The notes: generated by a model not told the origin, from the letters alone. Shown: positions 38,026 to 51,754, numbered from the stretch's first letter. The stretch: DNA of 64,000 bases from Paenibacillus sonchi (GCF_016772475.1 NZ_CP068595.1:248001-312000), one strand, 5' to 3'. Numbers and translations: made by a program.

Positions 38026-38901
38026 ATGTTTATATCCCCTATGCTGCTGCAAACGGCTCCAGGGCCGTTTTCGCAAAACGCTTTTATATATGAGCCAAAG
38101 ATCGATGGCCATCGTTTAATATATGATCAACCTGACGCCAGCCACGTCCACCTTTACACGCGCCATAACAACGAATGTACACGCCAGTACCCCGAAATAA
38201 ATGGAAGTACAAGCGCACTCTTCCCGCACGATATAACGCTTGACGGCGAAATCGCATGCGTTGATCCAGTCACCGGCGCGGTAGATATCGAAGCTGTCAC
38301 ATCTCGATTAAACACAAAACGCGTGGATAAAATACGCAGGCTTATGGAGAGGCTGCCGGTAACATACGTTGTCTTTGATATCTTGCGCTATAAAGGCAAG
38401 GACTTGCGCAACAGGCCGCTGATGGAGCGCAAAGCGATCCTCGCAAGCCTGGCGCTTCCAAATGCCCATTTCGGCGTGATCCCGTACGTTGAGGGCATGG
38501 GCGAGGCGTTATTTGCGCAAATGCAAGCCCGTGCGATGGAAGGTGTAGTCGCAAAGCGCAAGAACAGTTTATATGAAACTGGCCGCCGATCTGCAGCCTG
38601 GCAGAAGATCATTAACTGGACCTATGCAGAGGTGTATATTACAGGCTATCGTAAGCAAGAATTTGGGTGGCTTGCTGCAGTACCTGATCCGTCCGGTAGA
38701 CTGCGCCCTGCAGGGGTTATTAAGTACGGAACGTCAACGATCCATAGACAGGCATTTCGCGGGATGGCTCGGCAGTTGATTAAAAGCGAGGATAAAGAGT
38801 TTGTTTACCTGGAGCCGCAGATGCGAGCGAGGGTACGAATGAGGAACTGGACCAAATCCGGCATGCTGCGGAGTCCAGTGTTTACAGGGTTTATCGTATA
38901 G
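38026..38901 (+). CDS. ATP-dependent DNA ligase (phage/YoqV type)
   Basis: This 291-residue minimal ligase has motif I EPKIDGHRL (about 23-31; the Lys takes AMP), DGEIAC (motif III), TYVVFDILRYKGKDL, motif IV EGVVAKRK and motif V WQKIINW, then a C-terminal OB-fold. It seals nicks in DNA using ATP, unlike the chromosomal NAD-dependent LigA. It resembles YoqV of phage SPbeta and LigD ligase domains; no Ku gene is nearby. Start behind GAGGTGAAAC. It is carried by the island. Confidence 0.9.
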   Translation: MFISPMLLQTAPGPFSQNAFIYEPKIDGHRLIYDQPDASHVHLYTRHNNECTRQYPEINGSTSALFPHDITLDGEIACVDPVTGAVDIEAVTSRLNTKRVDKIRRLMERLPVTYVVFDILRYKGKDLRNRPLMERKAILASLALPNAHFGVIPYVEGMGEALFAQMQARAMEGVVAKRKNSLYETGRRSAAWQKIINWTYAEVYITGYRKQEFGWLAAVPDPSGRLRPAGVIKYGTSTIHRQAFRGMARQLIKSEDKEFVYLEPQMRARVRMRNWTKSGMLRSPVFTGFIV

Positions 38902-38906
38902 ACAGA

Positions 38907-38945
38907 AAAAAGCCCCGCCCACCAGTTAAGGTAGACAGGGCTTTT
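38907..38945 (+). terminator. Ligase terminator
   Basis: The stem AAAAGCCC/GGGCTTTT lies directly after the ligase stop codon. Confidence 0.75.
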
Positions 38946-39219
38946 GCCGATGGCTATCGGACGATAATAGATTATCACTGATGGGGCAATCTGTAATTCA
39001 AAATCCCAAGCGTTTGAGATTTACTTGCTTTAGGGATTAGATCTTTTAAATTTAGGTTACCGAATTAGCCAAAAAAGAAAACTATCTTTTTAACATATAT
39101 ATTCTTGTATCTTCATTTTTATGGCAATATAATATATCCGTATCCATTTAAGGTATTTTATACAGAAGGTTGAATTGCTGGCCAGCATTCACAATAAAAA
39201 GATATGAGGTGCTAGGAAG

Positions 39220-39843
39220 ATGAAAAAAATCATATTGTCACTAATGACTGTAGTGTTATTCATGTCTTTAGCCCCGAACGCCTTTGCTGAAGAAACTTCT
39301 GATGTTACAAGCAATGAAGTGGTCTTGTCGAATGAACAAATTCAGTCTAAACTTTCGGAATTCTCTCAAAAGTATGAATTGAACGAACCATTTTCCCCGG
39401 AAGATGCAGCTTTCGTAAAAAAATATGCTACACCCGTAAATACTGATTTAACGACATTTTCGCTTCCTTGGGGTGAAGGAAATCATTTCTTTGGTTACGG
39501 ATTAGGAAATTATTCTGCCTTAAGAACCGAGGGGTATGTCAAAGTAGATATTGGAATTGTAAATAATACAGTATCCGTAAACATGAACACTTCGGACACT
39601 AACCAGACATATCACGAAAAAGTAGGAAACAGTCTTAAATTCACAGGTTTTGGAATAGTCGGAAGTGATGGCGTTGGTATTGTTGCCGATTTCACACTAG
39701 AAGGAGAAAATTCAAACGCTAACTTCCACAAATTCCTAGATGAAAGAAGCTTTCTCGCTAGTGTAGCGTATTATCAAGCTGTCCCTCTTGGATTTGTTAA
39801 AGATGCCCAGTCTTCACAAAAAATCAGTGTTAGTTTTAACTAA
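39220..39843 (+). CDS. Secreted protein of unknown function
   Basis: This 207-residue protein has a clear signal peptide (MKKIILSLMTVVLFMSLAPN, cleavage after AFA). The mature part has a helical acidic start (about 25-65) and then a beta-rich, glycine-spaced region (WGEGNHFFGYGLGNYSALR, KFTGFGIVGSDGVGIVADF). No cysteines and no known motif. Codon use is AT-rich compared with flanking genes, which fits recent acquisition. It has its own terminator and may pair functionally with the next small membrane protein; that is a guess. Confidence 0.75.
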   Translation: MKKIILSLMTVVLFMSLAPNAFAEETSDVTSNEVVLSNEQIQSKLSEFSQKYELNEPFSPEDAAFVKKYATPVNTDLTTFSLPWGEGNHFFGYGLGNYSALRTEGYVKVDIGIVNNTVSVNMNTSDTNQTYHEKVGNSLKFTGFGIVGSDGVGIVADFTLEGENSNANFHKFLDERSFLASVAYYQAVPLGFVKDAQSSQKISVSFN

Positions 39844-39870
39844 AAAAAATAATTTCTAGTACTAACCTAT

Positions 39871-39912
39871 GGCCAAAAGACGTATACTTATATTAAGTAA
39901 CGTCTTTTGGCC
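39871..39912 (+). terminator. Terminator after the secreted protein
   Basis: A perfect 13-bp stem (GGCCAAAAGACGT/ACGTCTTTTGGCC) with a 16-base loop lies 27 bases after the stop codon. Its T tract is weak (ATTGTCTTTATT). Confidence 0.75.
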
Positions 39913-39976
39913 ATTGTCTTTATTAATTTTTCAGGTTTCATCTAACATATGAACAACATAAAAGAAGGTGAAGTGA

Positions 39977-40252
39977 ATGAGAAGCATTAGTTTTATAGTA
40001 GAATTGATTCGCAATATTGTGTTTCTGATTATTGGATTATTCTCCTTAAATTTCCTCCAACAAAATTTAATCAAGCAAGTAAACAACTTCGTTTATATGG
40101 TGTTTCTATTGATCGCAGATCTTATTATATTATTTGTAATTCATCGTCAATTTCTTGCTCATAGCTCTCAAAAACTGAAACCCAAGATGAGAAATATACT
40201 GATCTTGATATCGGTTTTAATTATTTTCATGGTAAATATTTTGTCTTTATAG
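39977..40252 (+). CDS. Small membrane protein, three predicted helices
   Basis: This 91-residue, very hydrophobic protein has helices at about 6-27, 37-56 and 70-90 (LIRNIVFLIIGLFSLNFL; FVYMVFLLIADLIILFVIH; ILILISVLIIFMVNIL). Ribosome site AAGAAGGTGA. No recognised family. AT-rich, on the island, between the secreted protein and the recombinase. Confidence 0.65.
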   Translation: MRSISFIVELIRNIVFLIIGLFSLNFLQQNLIKQVNNFVYMVFLLIADLIILFVIHRQFLAHSSQKLKPKMRNILILISVLIIFMVNILSL

Positions 40253-40292
40253 GGCCAGTGATCTAAAATTGAGCCTATACTCGTAGAAAAAC

Positions 40293-40323
40293 GCTCCAGG
40301 ATAATTCCTAGGAGCTTGTTTTT
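40293..40323 (+). terminator. Terminator after the small membrane protein
   Basis: The stem GCTCC.AGGA/TCCT.GGAGC has a TAAT loop and is followed by TTGTTTTT, 40 bases after the stop codon. Confidence 0.75.
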
Positions 40324-40408
40324 CAATAAATCTTTTAGTTATCTGTCCAGTAGTCCAGTCTAATACTTTATTATTCTGGGACAAACAAAATACAGGTAAC
40401 TAAATAAA

Positions 40409-41011
40409 TTACTTACTTTCATACTCTTTCACCCTGCGATAGAATGTGGGCTTCTTCATTCCGATCCTTCCCATCGCTTCCGTAGCAGTAAACTCACCGG
40501 ATTTCCATGCCTCATACACTTCAATGAATCTGTTATCAATTTCATGTTTGGGGCGACCAAACATAACTCCTTCCGTCCGAGCTACCTCAATGCCCTCCGC
40601 CTGCCTTAAACGATTCTTTTTCCGTTCCTGCTCGGCCACATATGCCAGCAGGCTAAGAAATTGATCCTCCATAACCTTTCCAAAGTCCCCCATCGTTTTG
40701 AACTTTCTGGAATCAAACAACGTTTCATTATCCAGGCACACAATGTCCGCACCAACTTCGCGCGTAATGTATTTCCACTCTGCAATGATACCGTCATAGT
40801 CCCGTCCCAGCCGGTCCAGAGCATCCACGTAAACCAAATCATTTTCCCGAATCATGAGCCGCATCGCCTGATAACGCGGACGATCAAAATTTTTGCCGCT
40901 CTGCTTATCGACAAAAACAAATCGCTCTTCAATCCCCAACTCTCGGAATTTCAAGAGCTGCCGCTCTACATTTTGCTCCTTGGTCGAAACTCTTCCGTAA
41001 GCGATCTTCAA
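40409..41011 (-). CDS. Serine recombinase (resolvase/invertase family)
   Basis: This 200-residue protein has the catalytic domain MKIAYGRVSTKEQNVERQL with nucleophile Ser9, then DALDRLGRDYDGII and LAYVAEQERKKNRLRQAEGI (arm helix). A C-terminal helix-turn-helix follows (FTATEAMGRIGMKKPTFYRR). This small form resolves or inverts DNA between short sites rather than integrating phages. Res-like inverted repeats lie just upstream (41035-41072). Intact length. Confidence 0.93.
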   Translation of the reverse strand: MKIAYGRVSTKEQNVERQLLKFRELGIEERFVFVDKQSGKNFDRPRYQAMRLMIRENDLVYVDALDRLGRDYDGIIAEWKYITREVGADIVCLDNETLFDSRKFKTMGDFGKVMEDQFLSLLAYVAEQERKKNRLRQAEGIEVARTEGVMFGRPKHEIDNRFIEVYEAWKSGEFTATEAMGRIGMKKPTFYRRVKEYESK

Positions 41012-41034
41012 TAGGAACCCTCCTAATTAAAAAA

Positions 41035-41072
41035 AAACGTCTCAAATGATACATTGCATCACTGAGACGTTT
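41035..41072. repeat. Inverted repeat upstream of the serine recombinase
   Basis: AAACGTCTCA, 18 bases, TGAGACGTTT, with a run of nine A before it. It begins 24 bases before the recombinase start. It could be a crossover/res site, an operator, or a terminator for transcripts entering from the right. Confidence 0.55.
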
Positions 41073-41139
41073 CATAACTGATTTTATGGCTTTTTGAAAC
41101 GAAATAATCACCAGCCATTTCGCAGTCTCAAAAAGCATA

Positions 41140-41602
41140 CATTTTGGAACGGGAATCGGCTAAAAACTCGAAAAAAAATAGGGAATATGGTCTCAGAGTG
41201 TTATTGGACCAATTTGGTGGCTTACTTTGAAAGAAGTAACACCAAGCCTTTATCAGGAGTTTTTGTACAAGCTGAAGACTAGAGGGAAGAGTCGCAGTAC
41301 AATTACCTCCGTCCATACAGCGGCATCATTGATGTTTGGGCATGCTAAAGTCCTCCCCAAGTTTCTTGAGAAGGACGAGTTAAAAGCATTTCTTCAATTG
41401 TGCAGGTTAGTCCTTAGATGTAAACAAACAGCTATACGGTTCGAGTGTACGAAACTACTCTTTCATTCCGCCAAAGAATGATCAAAGTGAGCGAGTGATA
41501 AGTTTTGGTCATAAGAGTAATTCTAAGGTAACTGAACTGATCTCTCTCCACGTATCAAAGCAGCGTCAAATTGAATCGCAGACGACTTTGAATGGGCTAT
41601 AA
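41140..41602 (+). pseudogene. Decayed tyrosine recombinase (phage-type integrase)
   Basis: One frame gives VTPSLYQEFLYKLKTRGKSR and STITSVHTAASLMFGHAK, the core-binding domain of Tn916/phage-type integrases, followed by PKFLEKDELKAFLQ. Most of the catalytic domain is missing. A second frame from 41507 reads GHKSNSKVTELISLHVSKQR and ends with TAA at 41600-41602, matching the C-terminal GHKS...YLHVTK segment with the catalytic Tyr position lost. It marks the right end of the element. Confidence 0.7.
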
Positions 41603-41610
41603 ATCAATAA

Positions 41611-41621
41611 AGTGTGGGTAA
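41611..41621 (+). repeat. Right copy of the 11-bp direct repeat AGTGTGGGTAA
   Basis: The copy lies nine bases after the stop of the integrase remnant, the normal place for an attachment site beside an int gene. Left copy at 37479-37489. Confidence 0.5.
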
Positions 41622-41666
41622 CGTTTTTCAAAAATCCCTTTGAAATCAACGGAGTTTTAGTTCCTG

Positions 41667-42085
41667 TTAAATATAGAACATATAATTATCCGCATGACTC
41701 TCTTCTTTAAAGTTGATCAGGTCGGATAAGGTGGTGGAGTCCAGGACATCGGCGATGCTGTCGCGGATGCGCAGCCAGAGGTCGCGCTTCGCCGGGTCGT
41801 CCTCTTCGGTGAAATCCACAGGCGAAATCGGCCCTTCCAGCACGCGGATGATGTCTCCGGCGGTGATCGTACCGGCTTCACGTGACAAAATATAGCCGCC
41901 GTAGGCTCCGCGGATACTCTTCACCAGTCCTGCGTTGCGCAGGGGGCGATCAGCTGCTCCAGGTAATGCTCGGACAGCCCGTTTTTCTCGGCAATACTCT
42001 TAAGGGATGTGGGACCTTCGCCAAATTTCAGGGCGAGCTCCATCATAATGGTTAATCCATAGCGTCCTTTTGTTGATATCTTCAA
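41667..42085 (-). CDS. cymR: Rrf2 family cysteine metabolism repressor CymR, with one frameshift in this sequence
   Basis: Corrected length is 139 residues from TTG 42083-42085 behind AGAGGTG. It reads KISTKGRYGLTIMMELALKF, KSIAEKNGLSEHYLEQLIAP, LRNAGLVKSIRGAYGGYIL: the winged helix of Rrf2 proteins, without the three-cysteine cluster motif of IscR. The frame breaks at five G (41942-41946); one more restores IAPLRNAG. CymR with cysteine synthase represses cysteine uptake and synthesis genes. It lies next to mnmA, and the cysteine desulfurase is nearby. Confidence 0.9.
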
Positions 42086-42319
42086 AGGTGCACCTCTTTC
42101 GGTTTAGTTGCTGGTATCGCTGGCTTGACATGAGAAATGTCATATCAACGTATTCCGATGTTTGCTCTCAGCTTATGTTATCATATCCTTGGGCATATTT
42201 GGAGCGCAAACTGTAACTTTTTGCAATAATGTTCGCCAGTGGTGGACAAATTGTCAAATTCCCCGCCTGATCCGCTGCCATTTGCCCTGTCTTGTGCAGT
42301 CTGGGGTAGACAGGTATGT

Positions 42320-42325
42320 TATAAT
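42320..42325 (+). promoter_or_regulatory. Probable extended -10 box of mnmA
   Basis: TGTTATAAT contains a perfect TATAAT with TG one base upstream, 64 bases before the mnmA start. No good -35 is seen, which extended -10 promoters tolerate. The rest of the 300-bp cymR-mnmA gap shows nothing else. Confidence 0.5.
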
Positions 42326-42374
42326 ACACAATGAGCCGGGTGTTTCTGCAAGGATACCGGTATTTTTTGCATAG

Positions 42375-43511
<1,137 letters not shown>

Positions 43512-43550
43512 ACTTCATTTTACAGCTGCTTACGATAGGAAATAAACCAA

Positions 43551-43596
43551 AGAACCTTCAGACCCACAGAAACAGTGGAGTTGAAGGTTCTTTTTC
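43551..43596 (+). terminator. mnmA terminator
   Basis: The 10-bp stem AGAACCTTCA/TGAAGGTTCT is followed by TTTTT, 40 bases after the stop. Confidence 0.88.
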
Positions 43597-43658
43597 ATCC
43601 TTTGGCTTGGGAAATGCAGGGCCTCTTAGGTCATGCCTGTATCAGACCACCCGCTGAG

Positions 43659-46640
43659 TTAAGGCTGAAGTCCCCATACCAGCACCCCATTCAAATATAA
43701 CGGCACCCGGCTCCAGTCGGTGTAGGCGGTTTTGGCCGGATCGTAAGAATAATCCCCTGTCTCATTGTAATTGCTCCAGTCCGTTTTGTTGATGCGCAGC
43801 TGGATCTCTCCGGTGTTCGCACCTGGTGCGAGGCTCCCGGCTGCCGGGCTGAATGAAATTTCCACGTAATAATCCGCTCCTGCGGCAGCGGGAACGAGCC
43901 TCACAAAGCTGCCCAGCACATTGCCGCTGCCCACTGTGGCATAATCCACATTGAACTGCTGCGCCTTGTCCCCGTCAACGGCGTAATAATAACGGAGCTT
44001 GAGCTTGCTGAGTTCTACCGCTGTGGTTCCATTATTAACAATCCGCAGCTGTGGCCGGAGCTGGGAGTCGCCAGGGTTCGTATCCGTTGTGCGGTATTGA
44101 ACCACTAAATCACCCACAGTTGGTATGGGCACAGCTGTTGGCTTGGCTGAGACTTCCGGTGAGTCCGGGCTGGTCCCTGCTGTGTTGGCGGCGCTTACGA
44201 CGTAATAGTAGGTCGTATCATTGACCACGCTGGCATCGCTGTAGGTGGCCTGCGTGACATTCCCTAATGCAGTGTATGGCCCGCCGCTGGTTGTGGCCCG
44301 TTTAACCGTATAGCTGTCTGCGCCCCTTACCTTGTTCCAGCTCAGCGCAACCACTTTATCTCCGGCAGCCGCTGCCGGCTTGGAAGGCGCTTTTGGGGCA
44401 GCCGGTTCTTCGGTGCCGGTGTTGATCAGACGGTCGTATTCAGCATATGCCGTTGCCATATCCACCTGCGACCAGAAACGGTGGTACGTAAATTCAGGTG
44501 CTCCATTGTCCCATGTTTTGGTCGTTTGGTTGTAGGAGCTGTTGTACTTTCCTTGCAGATAGCTCCACTTAGGATCATTTTTGATCGCCGGGAGCACATC
44601 GGTATAGCTCGCGTACACTCCGTTGCCGCCTTTTGCCGGATCTGAGGGCACTGTCGTGCTGCCTGGTATCGTATTCCCCTGACCAAAAGTGCCGGTCCAG
44701 CCTGCCGGGAAATACATTTCTTTGGTAAAGTAGCGGGAATAATCCGCACGCTTCTCTACTGTGGTGATACCCACCCCGTCATTATAACCCCATGCCGTAT
44801 CCAGCAGTGATTTAGCCAGCTGCGAGGCCGTTCCGCCAAGCGCAGTATAGCTGCCGTGCTCTGCCTTGTTCCCTGCGGCAAAGAACGTAAGCGCCTTAAT
44901 ATAGCTGCCCAGCACGCCTGTATCCTGGCCCGGATTCTTGGTTACAGCCTTCAGATTGCTGTTGCCGCCGAACGTACTGAAGCCGGTCCACGTATCAGGC
45001 TGTCCCTGCCACTCCACATTGCCTGGAATCCAGAACTCGCCGGGTGCGGATACCGTGGCCACCTCAGGATCATCTCCGCCCAGAATCCGTTGTCCCTGCT
45101 TGTTCAAATAGTAGCCTTCGGCGTCCGCAAGCGGACGGCTGCCGGCAAAGGCATAATCGGCGGACCAGTCAATCCAGTTCTCTATCACACGTTTGGCCAT
45201 TTGGAAATTAGCCGAGGTGGTGTCCCCACCCGATGCCAGAATGTAATACAGCTCAGCTATCCGCTCCACACTCCATGCCTGCATGCCGAACCAATCGTTG
45301 GACGGAGGATCGGTATAGACGGGAGCTTCATCGTAGGCCATGCCGTAGAAAGTGCTTGTACCGGCTGGATAAGCGCTGTATGACCCGTTATAGCTGTTCG
45401 TGGCTCCGCCTGCTATAGCGCCTTCGGAGGACTGCAGCCAATTGTAGAATTCCAGCTGGCGGGTTAAGGATTTACTCCAATCCTGTCCTGCTGTTGCCGA
45501 AGCCGGAACCAGTCCGCCGGCCGGATCAGAAAGGGCATACGCCGTGACTACGTTCTGGTAGCCCTGATGCGCATGGCTGGCGCCAATTCTCCAGGCCCAG
45601 TTCCCGCTGGCGCCCAGTCCGCCGCCCCATGCGGTATACCAGGCCAGCAGATAATGGCTGGCATCCTTGCCTGTTCCGGCTTCCGGTGTGCCGTCTGCGG
45701 CACTGCCGATCTTTTGAAAATATTTGTCATACATGCCGTACCGCAGATAGTCGCCCATTTTCTTGGCTTTGTTCAGATATACAGTATTGTTGTAGCCAAG
45801 CTCTTTGGCCCAGTACATAGCCTGTACAGCACGCGCGTCAGCATCGGTAGCATCGGTATACCGCCACTGTGCCGCAGGGACACTGCTTTCTTTGGTGAAC
45901 AGGCTCATGAAGCCTTCATTGGTTTTGCCGAACGATTTGTCATCCTGTGAAGGATGCGGTACAGCCTCCCAGACAGATTCCTGGGTGCCCCGCTGGAAAG
46001 TATTCACGTAAGCAGCCGTATGCGAAGGATTCAGCAGGTTCCCGAAACCGTACCAGTTGTCGACGTCCACCAGCCAGTGCATCAGATAGGTCTGGTTGTT
46101 GCCGTAAGCGGACTTCAGCTCGGCATCCAGCGGGTCTTTTCCGGGACTGTATTTGCCGTTAAGCGGGCTTGGATACTGATCCGGCTGTCCGAACTCGGAG
46201 GCATAGGTCGCCGGGCTGTTCGGGTTGTAATAGCTCATTGTCGGCTGCTCCTGCGCACCATCCCCTTCATTAACCGGGATAATGTACTTCTCCATGTTGT
46301 CCCAGGCAGACTCCAGCTTGCTCCAGTCTCCCGTATGATAGCCATACAGCACTTCCAGCCACATCCAATAGCTGTACGCCTCCGAGGTAGTCATATGTCC
46401 ATAATTAGGCGCTTCGCTGAGCAGGGTCTCCACCGAATGATACGGAACGCCTTCAGCCGAAAAATAGCCGTTCGCCGGGTCTTTCAGCTGGCTGTACATT
46501 TGCAGAAACCTTGTCTGTTCGACTGAAGCGGCCTGTGCCGTTGCGGGTCTGAAATTAAAGATACCGGTTACAAGGGTGAGCGTCAGGACTGCAGCCATGG
46601 CTAAGGAAATAGGCTTTTTGATTGAACTTAGCTTCTTCAT
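43659..46640 (-). CDS. Cellobiohydrolase, GH48 with FN3 and CBM3 domains
   Basis: This 993-residue secreted enzyme has a signal peptide (about 1-36, cleaved after AQA) and a GH48 catalytic domain (about 40-745: FLQMYSQLKDPANGYFSAEG, SEAPNYGHMTTSEAYSYWMW, MHWLVDVDNWYGFGN). A fibronectin type III module (about 755-838) and a C-terminal CBM3 (about 842-993: VQYRTTDTNPGDSQLRPQLR) follow. GH48 enzymes release cellobiose processively from cellulose chain ends. It lies 27 bases after cel9 on the same strand, so one transcript is likely. The domain set equals that of free-enzyme cellulase systems, with no dockerin. Confidence 0.96.
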   Translation of the reverse strand: MKKLSSIKKPISLAMAAVLTLTLVTGIFNFRPATAQAASVEQTRFLQMYSQLKDPANGYFSAEGVPYHSVETLLSEAPNYGHMTTSEAYSYWMWLEVLYGYHTGDWSKLESAWDNMEKYIIPVNEGDGAQEQPTMSYYNPNSPATYASEFGQPDQYPSPLNGKYSPGKDPLDAELKSAYGNNQTYLMHWLVDVDNWYGFGNLLNPSHTAAYVNTFQRGTQESVWEAVPHPSQDDKSFGKTNEGFMSLFTKESSVPAAQWRYTDATDADARAVQAMYWAKELGYNNTVYLNKAKKMGDYLRYGMYDKYFQKIGSAADGTPEAGTGKDASHYLLAWYTAWGGGLGASGNWAWRIGASHAHQGYQNVVTAYALSDPAGGLVPASATAGQDWSKSLTRQLEFYNWLQSSEGAIAGGATNSYNGSYSAYPAGTSTFYGMAYDEAPVYTDPPSNDWFGMQAWSVERIAELYYILASGGDTTSANFQMAKRVIENWIDWSADYAFAGSRPLADAEGYYLNKQGQRILGGDDPEVATVSAPGEFWIPGNVEWQGQPDTWTGFSTFGGNSNLKAVTKNPGQDTGVLGSYIKALTFFAAGNKAEHGSYTALGGTASQLAKSLLDTAWGYNDGVGITTVEKRADYSRYFTKEMYFPAGWTGTFGQGNTIPGSTTVPSDPAKGGNGVYASYTDVLPAIKNDPKWSYLQGKYNSSYNQTTKTWDNGAPEFTYHRFWSQVDMATAYAEYDRLINTGTEEPAAPKAPSKPAAAAGDKVVALSWNKVRGADSYTVKRATTSGGPYTALGNVTQATYSDASVVNDTTYYYVVSAANTAGTSPDSPEVSAKPTAVPIPTVGDLVVQYRTTDTNPGDSQLRPQLRIVNNGTTAVELSKLKLRYYYAVDGDKAQQFNVDYATVGSGNVLGSFVRLVPAAAGADYYVEISFSPAAGSLAPGANTGEIQLRINKTDWSNYNETGDYSYDPAKTAYTDWSRVPLYLNGVLVWGLQP

Positions 46641-46667
46641 TTCGGCATGCTTCCTCTCTGGAATGAA

Positions 46668-49979
<3,312 letters not shown>

Positions 49980-50135
49980 TTGAGCGAACAAGTTGCTGAA
50001 GAGACATGATTAAGCGCACACACCTTACGGTATTACGAGCAAACCGGGGTAATTCATGATATATCACAGGACGAAAATGGATATTGACAGTATTCAAGAG
50101 CCGATACCGCGTGGTTTCAGGTTATTAAGTACAAA
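49980..50135 (+). pseudogene. MerR-family regulator fragment with two in-frame stops
   Basis: The frame reads SEQVAEET-stop-LSAHTLRYYEQTGVIHDI, then SQDENGY-stop-QYS.ADTAWFQVIK. This is the MerR N-terminal helix-turn-helix, where the stops replace residues in the usual TGLSAHTLRYYE and NGYRQY motifs. The effector domain is absent. It is a dead fragment in the gap between cel9 and rarA. Confidence 0.7.
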
Positions 50136-50166
50136 CGGTTTTTCAATAGCTACTTCTCCTTGAGTG

Positions 50167-51471
50167 CTACTGCCCACGCCGCAGACCCTGATTATGGCGG
50201 ATTTTGGCTTCATTTCCCTGCTCGGTAGCCTGGTAGAATACCCTCCGGCTAATCGCCTTCGGCAAATATTCCTGCTTCACATAATGGCCGGGAAAGTTAT
50301 GCGGATACTGGTATCCCTCATGCCCAAGCGCCGCCGAGCCTTTGTAGTGTGTATCGCGCAGATGCAGCGGTACCTCGGCGGATTTCAGCTCTTCAATACT
50401 GTCCATCGCCCTGGAAATCGCCATAACCACGGCGTTCGACTTCGGACTCTCGACCGCGAACAGGATCGCCTGGGCGATGTTCAGCTTGGCCTCCGGCCAG
50501 CCATTGTTGCGGTAGGCCTCAAGTGCGCTGACCGCCTGCACCATCGCCTGCGGATTGGCCAGGCCGATATCTTCGCTGCTGGCCGCAATCAGGCGGCGGA
50601 TGAAGGTCATCGGGTCCATGCCGAGCTTCTCTACGGCATAGAGAAACCAGAACAGGGCGGCATCGCTGGAGCCGCGGATGCTTTTGTGAAAAGCCGACAG
50701 AACGTCATACTGGGTCGACTCGTCGGCTTTGACAATCGGGCGGCGGATCGACTCTTCCGCCACCGCAAGCGTAATATGCACGCTGCCGTCAGGCTCCGGC
50801 GCTGTGGTCATCGCCGCCAGCTCCAGCGCGTTCAGCGCCCGCCGGATATCGCCGTTCGCCATATCCGCTATATGCTGCAGTGCTTCCTCATCGGCCTGCA
50901 GCTGCATGAATCCGAGCCCCCGCTTCTCGTCGGCAAGTGCTCTCCGCATCGCAACCAGGCTGTGTTCACTGGTCAGGGATTCCAGCTGAAACAGCGTGGA
51001 GCGGCTCATAAGCGCCCCGTTCACATAATGGAACGGATTCTCGGTGGTCGCGCCGATAAAAATAATCGTCCCTTTCTCCACCGCAGGCAGCAGCGCATCC
51101 TGGCGGGAACTGTTGAAACGGTGCACTTCGTCCAGGAACAGTATCGTCTTCGAGCCGTACAGCGATTTATTGCTTTGGGCCCGCTCGATCACCTCGCGCA
51201 CATCCTTGACCGAGGCTTCCACTGCATTCAGCCGCACAAACTCGCCCTGCGTGTGATGGGAAATGATATGGGCCAGGGTCGTCTTTCCGCAGCCGGGAGG
51301 GCCGTAAAGCAGGATGGAAGACACCTGATCAGCTTCAATGGCGCGGCGCAGCAGCTTGCCTGGGCCAACAATATGCTCCTGGCCGATATATTCATCGAGA
51401 TTCTCCGGCCGCATCCGGTCTGCCAGCAGACGGCCCCCCGCCGTATCCTCACCGAAAGAAAATAAATCCAT
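50167..51471 (-). CDS. rarA: Replication-associated recombination protein RarA (MgsA)
   Basis: This 434-residue AAA+ ATPase has Walker A GPPGCGKTT (about 55-63), Walker B LFLDEVHRF, sensor 1 GATTENPF and the C-terminal tetramerisation domain ending in YLPKAISRRVFYQ. It acts at stalled replication forks. In B. subtilis (yrvN) it neighbours cymR and tcdA; here the cellulase genes and others separate them. Start behind GGAAGTGG. Confidence 0.96.
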   Translation of the reverse strand: MDLFSFGEDTAGGRLLADRMRPENLDEYIGQEHIVGPGKLLRRAIEADQVSSILLYGPPGCGKTTLAHIISHHTQGEFVRLNAVEASVKDVREVIERAQSNKSLYGSKTILFLDEVHRFNSSRQDALLPAVEKGTIIFIGATTENPFHYVNGALMSRSTLFQLESLTSEHSLVAMRRALADEKRGLGFMQLQADEEALQHIADMANGDIRRALNALELAAMTTAPEPDGSVHITLAVAEESIRRPIVKADESTQYDVLSAFHKSIRGSSDAALFWFLYAVEKLGMDPMTFIRRLIAASSEDIGLANPQAMVQAVSALEAYRNNGWPEAKLNIAQAILFAVESPKSNAVVMAISRAMDSIEELKSAEVPLHLRDTHYKGSAALGHEGYQYPHNFPGHYVKQEYLPKAISRRVFYQATEQGNEAKIRHNQGLRRGQ

Positions 51472-51698
51472 GATTCCACTTCCTTGCTGTAATCTTGTAA
51501 TCTAAACCAAACATTACTGCTCTCTATCATACCACACAGCGGCAGCAATCAAGAGATGCCACAAGTAGAAACGGCTACGCCGTCCTTATCAGGAGCCTAT
51601 GCTTTCGAAGCAGCGATACAGGGTATCGCTTTCAGGTACCCGTTTCAGCGAGAAATAGAAGGATAATTTATAGCGTAAGCATATAAATATATTTTAAA

Positions 51699-51740
51699 AA
51701 AGAGCATGACCTCGCCCTCCCGGCGGGTGCCATGCTCTTT
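51699..51740 (-). terminator. Terminator after the CD3324-like gene
   Basis: A perfect 10-bp stem (AAAGAGCATG/CATGCTCTTT) is followed on the minus strand by TTTTTAAAA. It lies 15 bases after the stop of the HTH protein. Confidence 0.85.
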
Positions 51741-51754
51741 GTTCAAAGTTTAGA

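Larger units (their letters stand above)
37374..41602. mobile_element. Small integrated element (decayed)
   Basis: AGTGTGGGTAA occurs at 37479-37489 and again at 41611-41621, just after the end of a decayed tyrosine integrase. The interval is richer in A+T than its neighbours and carries a phage-type DNA ligase, an exported protein, a small membrane protein and a serine recombinase. It interrupts the sulfur-relay cluster (yrvO on one side, cymR-mnmA on the other). Boundaries are approximate. Confidence 0.6.

Noticed and set aside
50164..51465. Long plus-strand reading frame opposite rarA
   Set aside because: It covers almost exactly the rarA gene on the other strand and has no protein family features.
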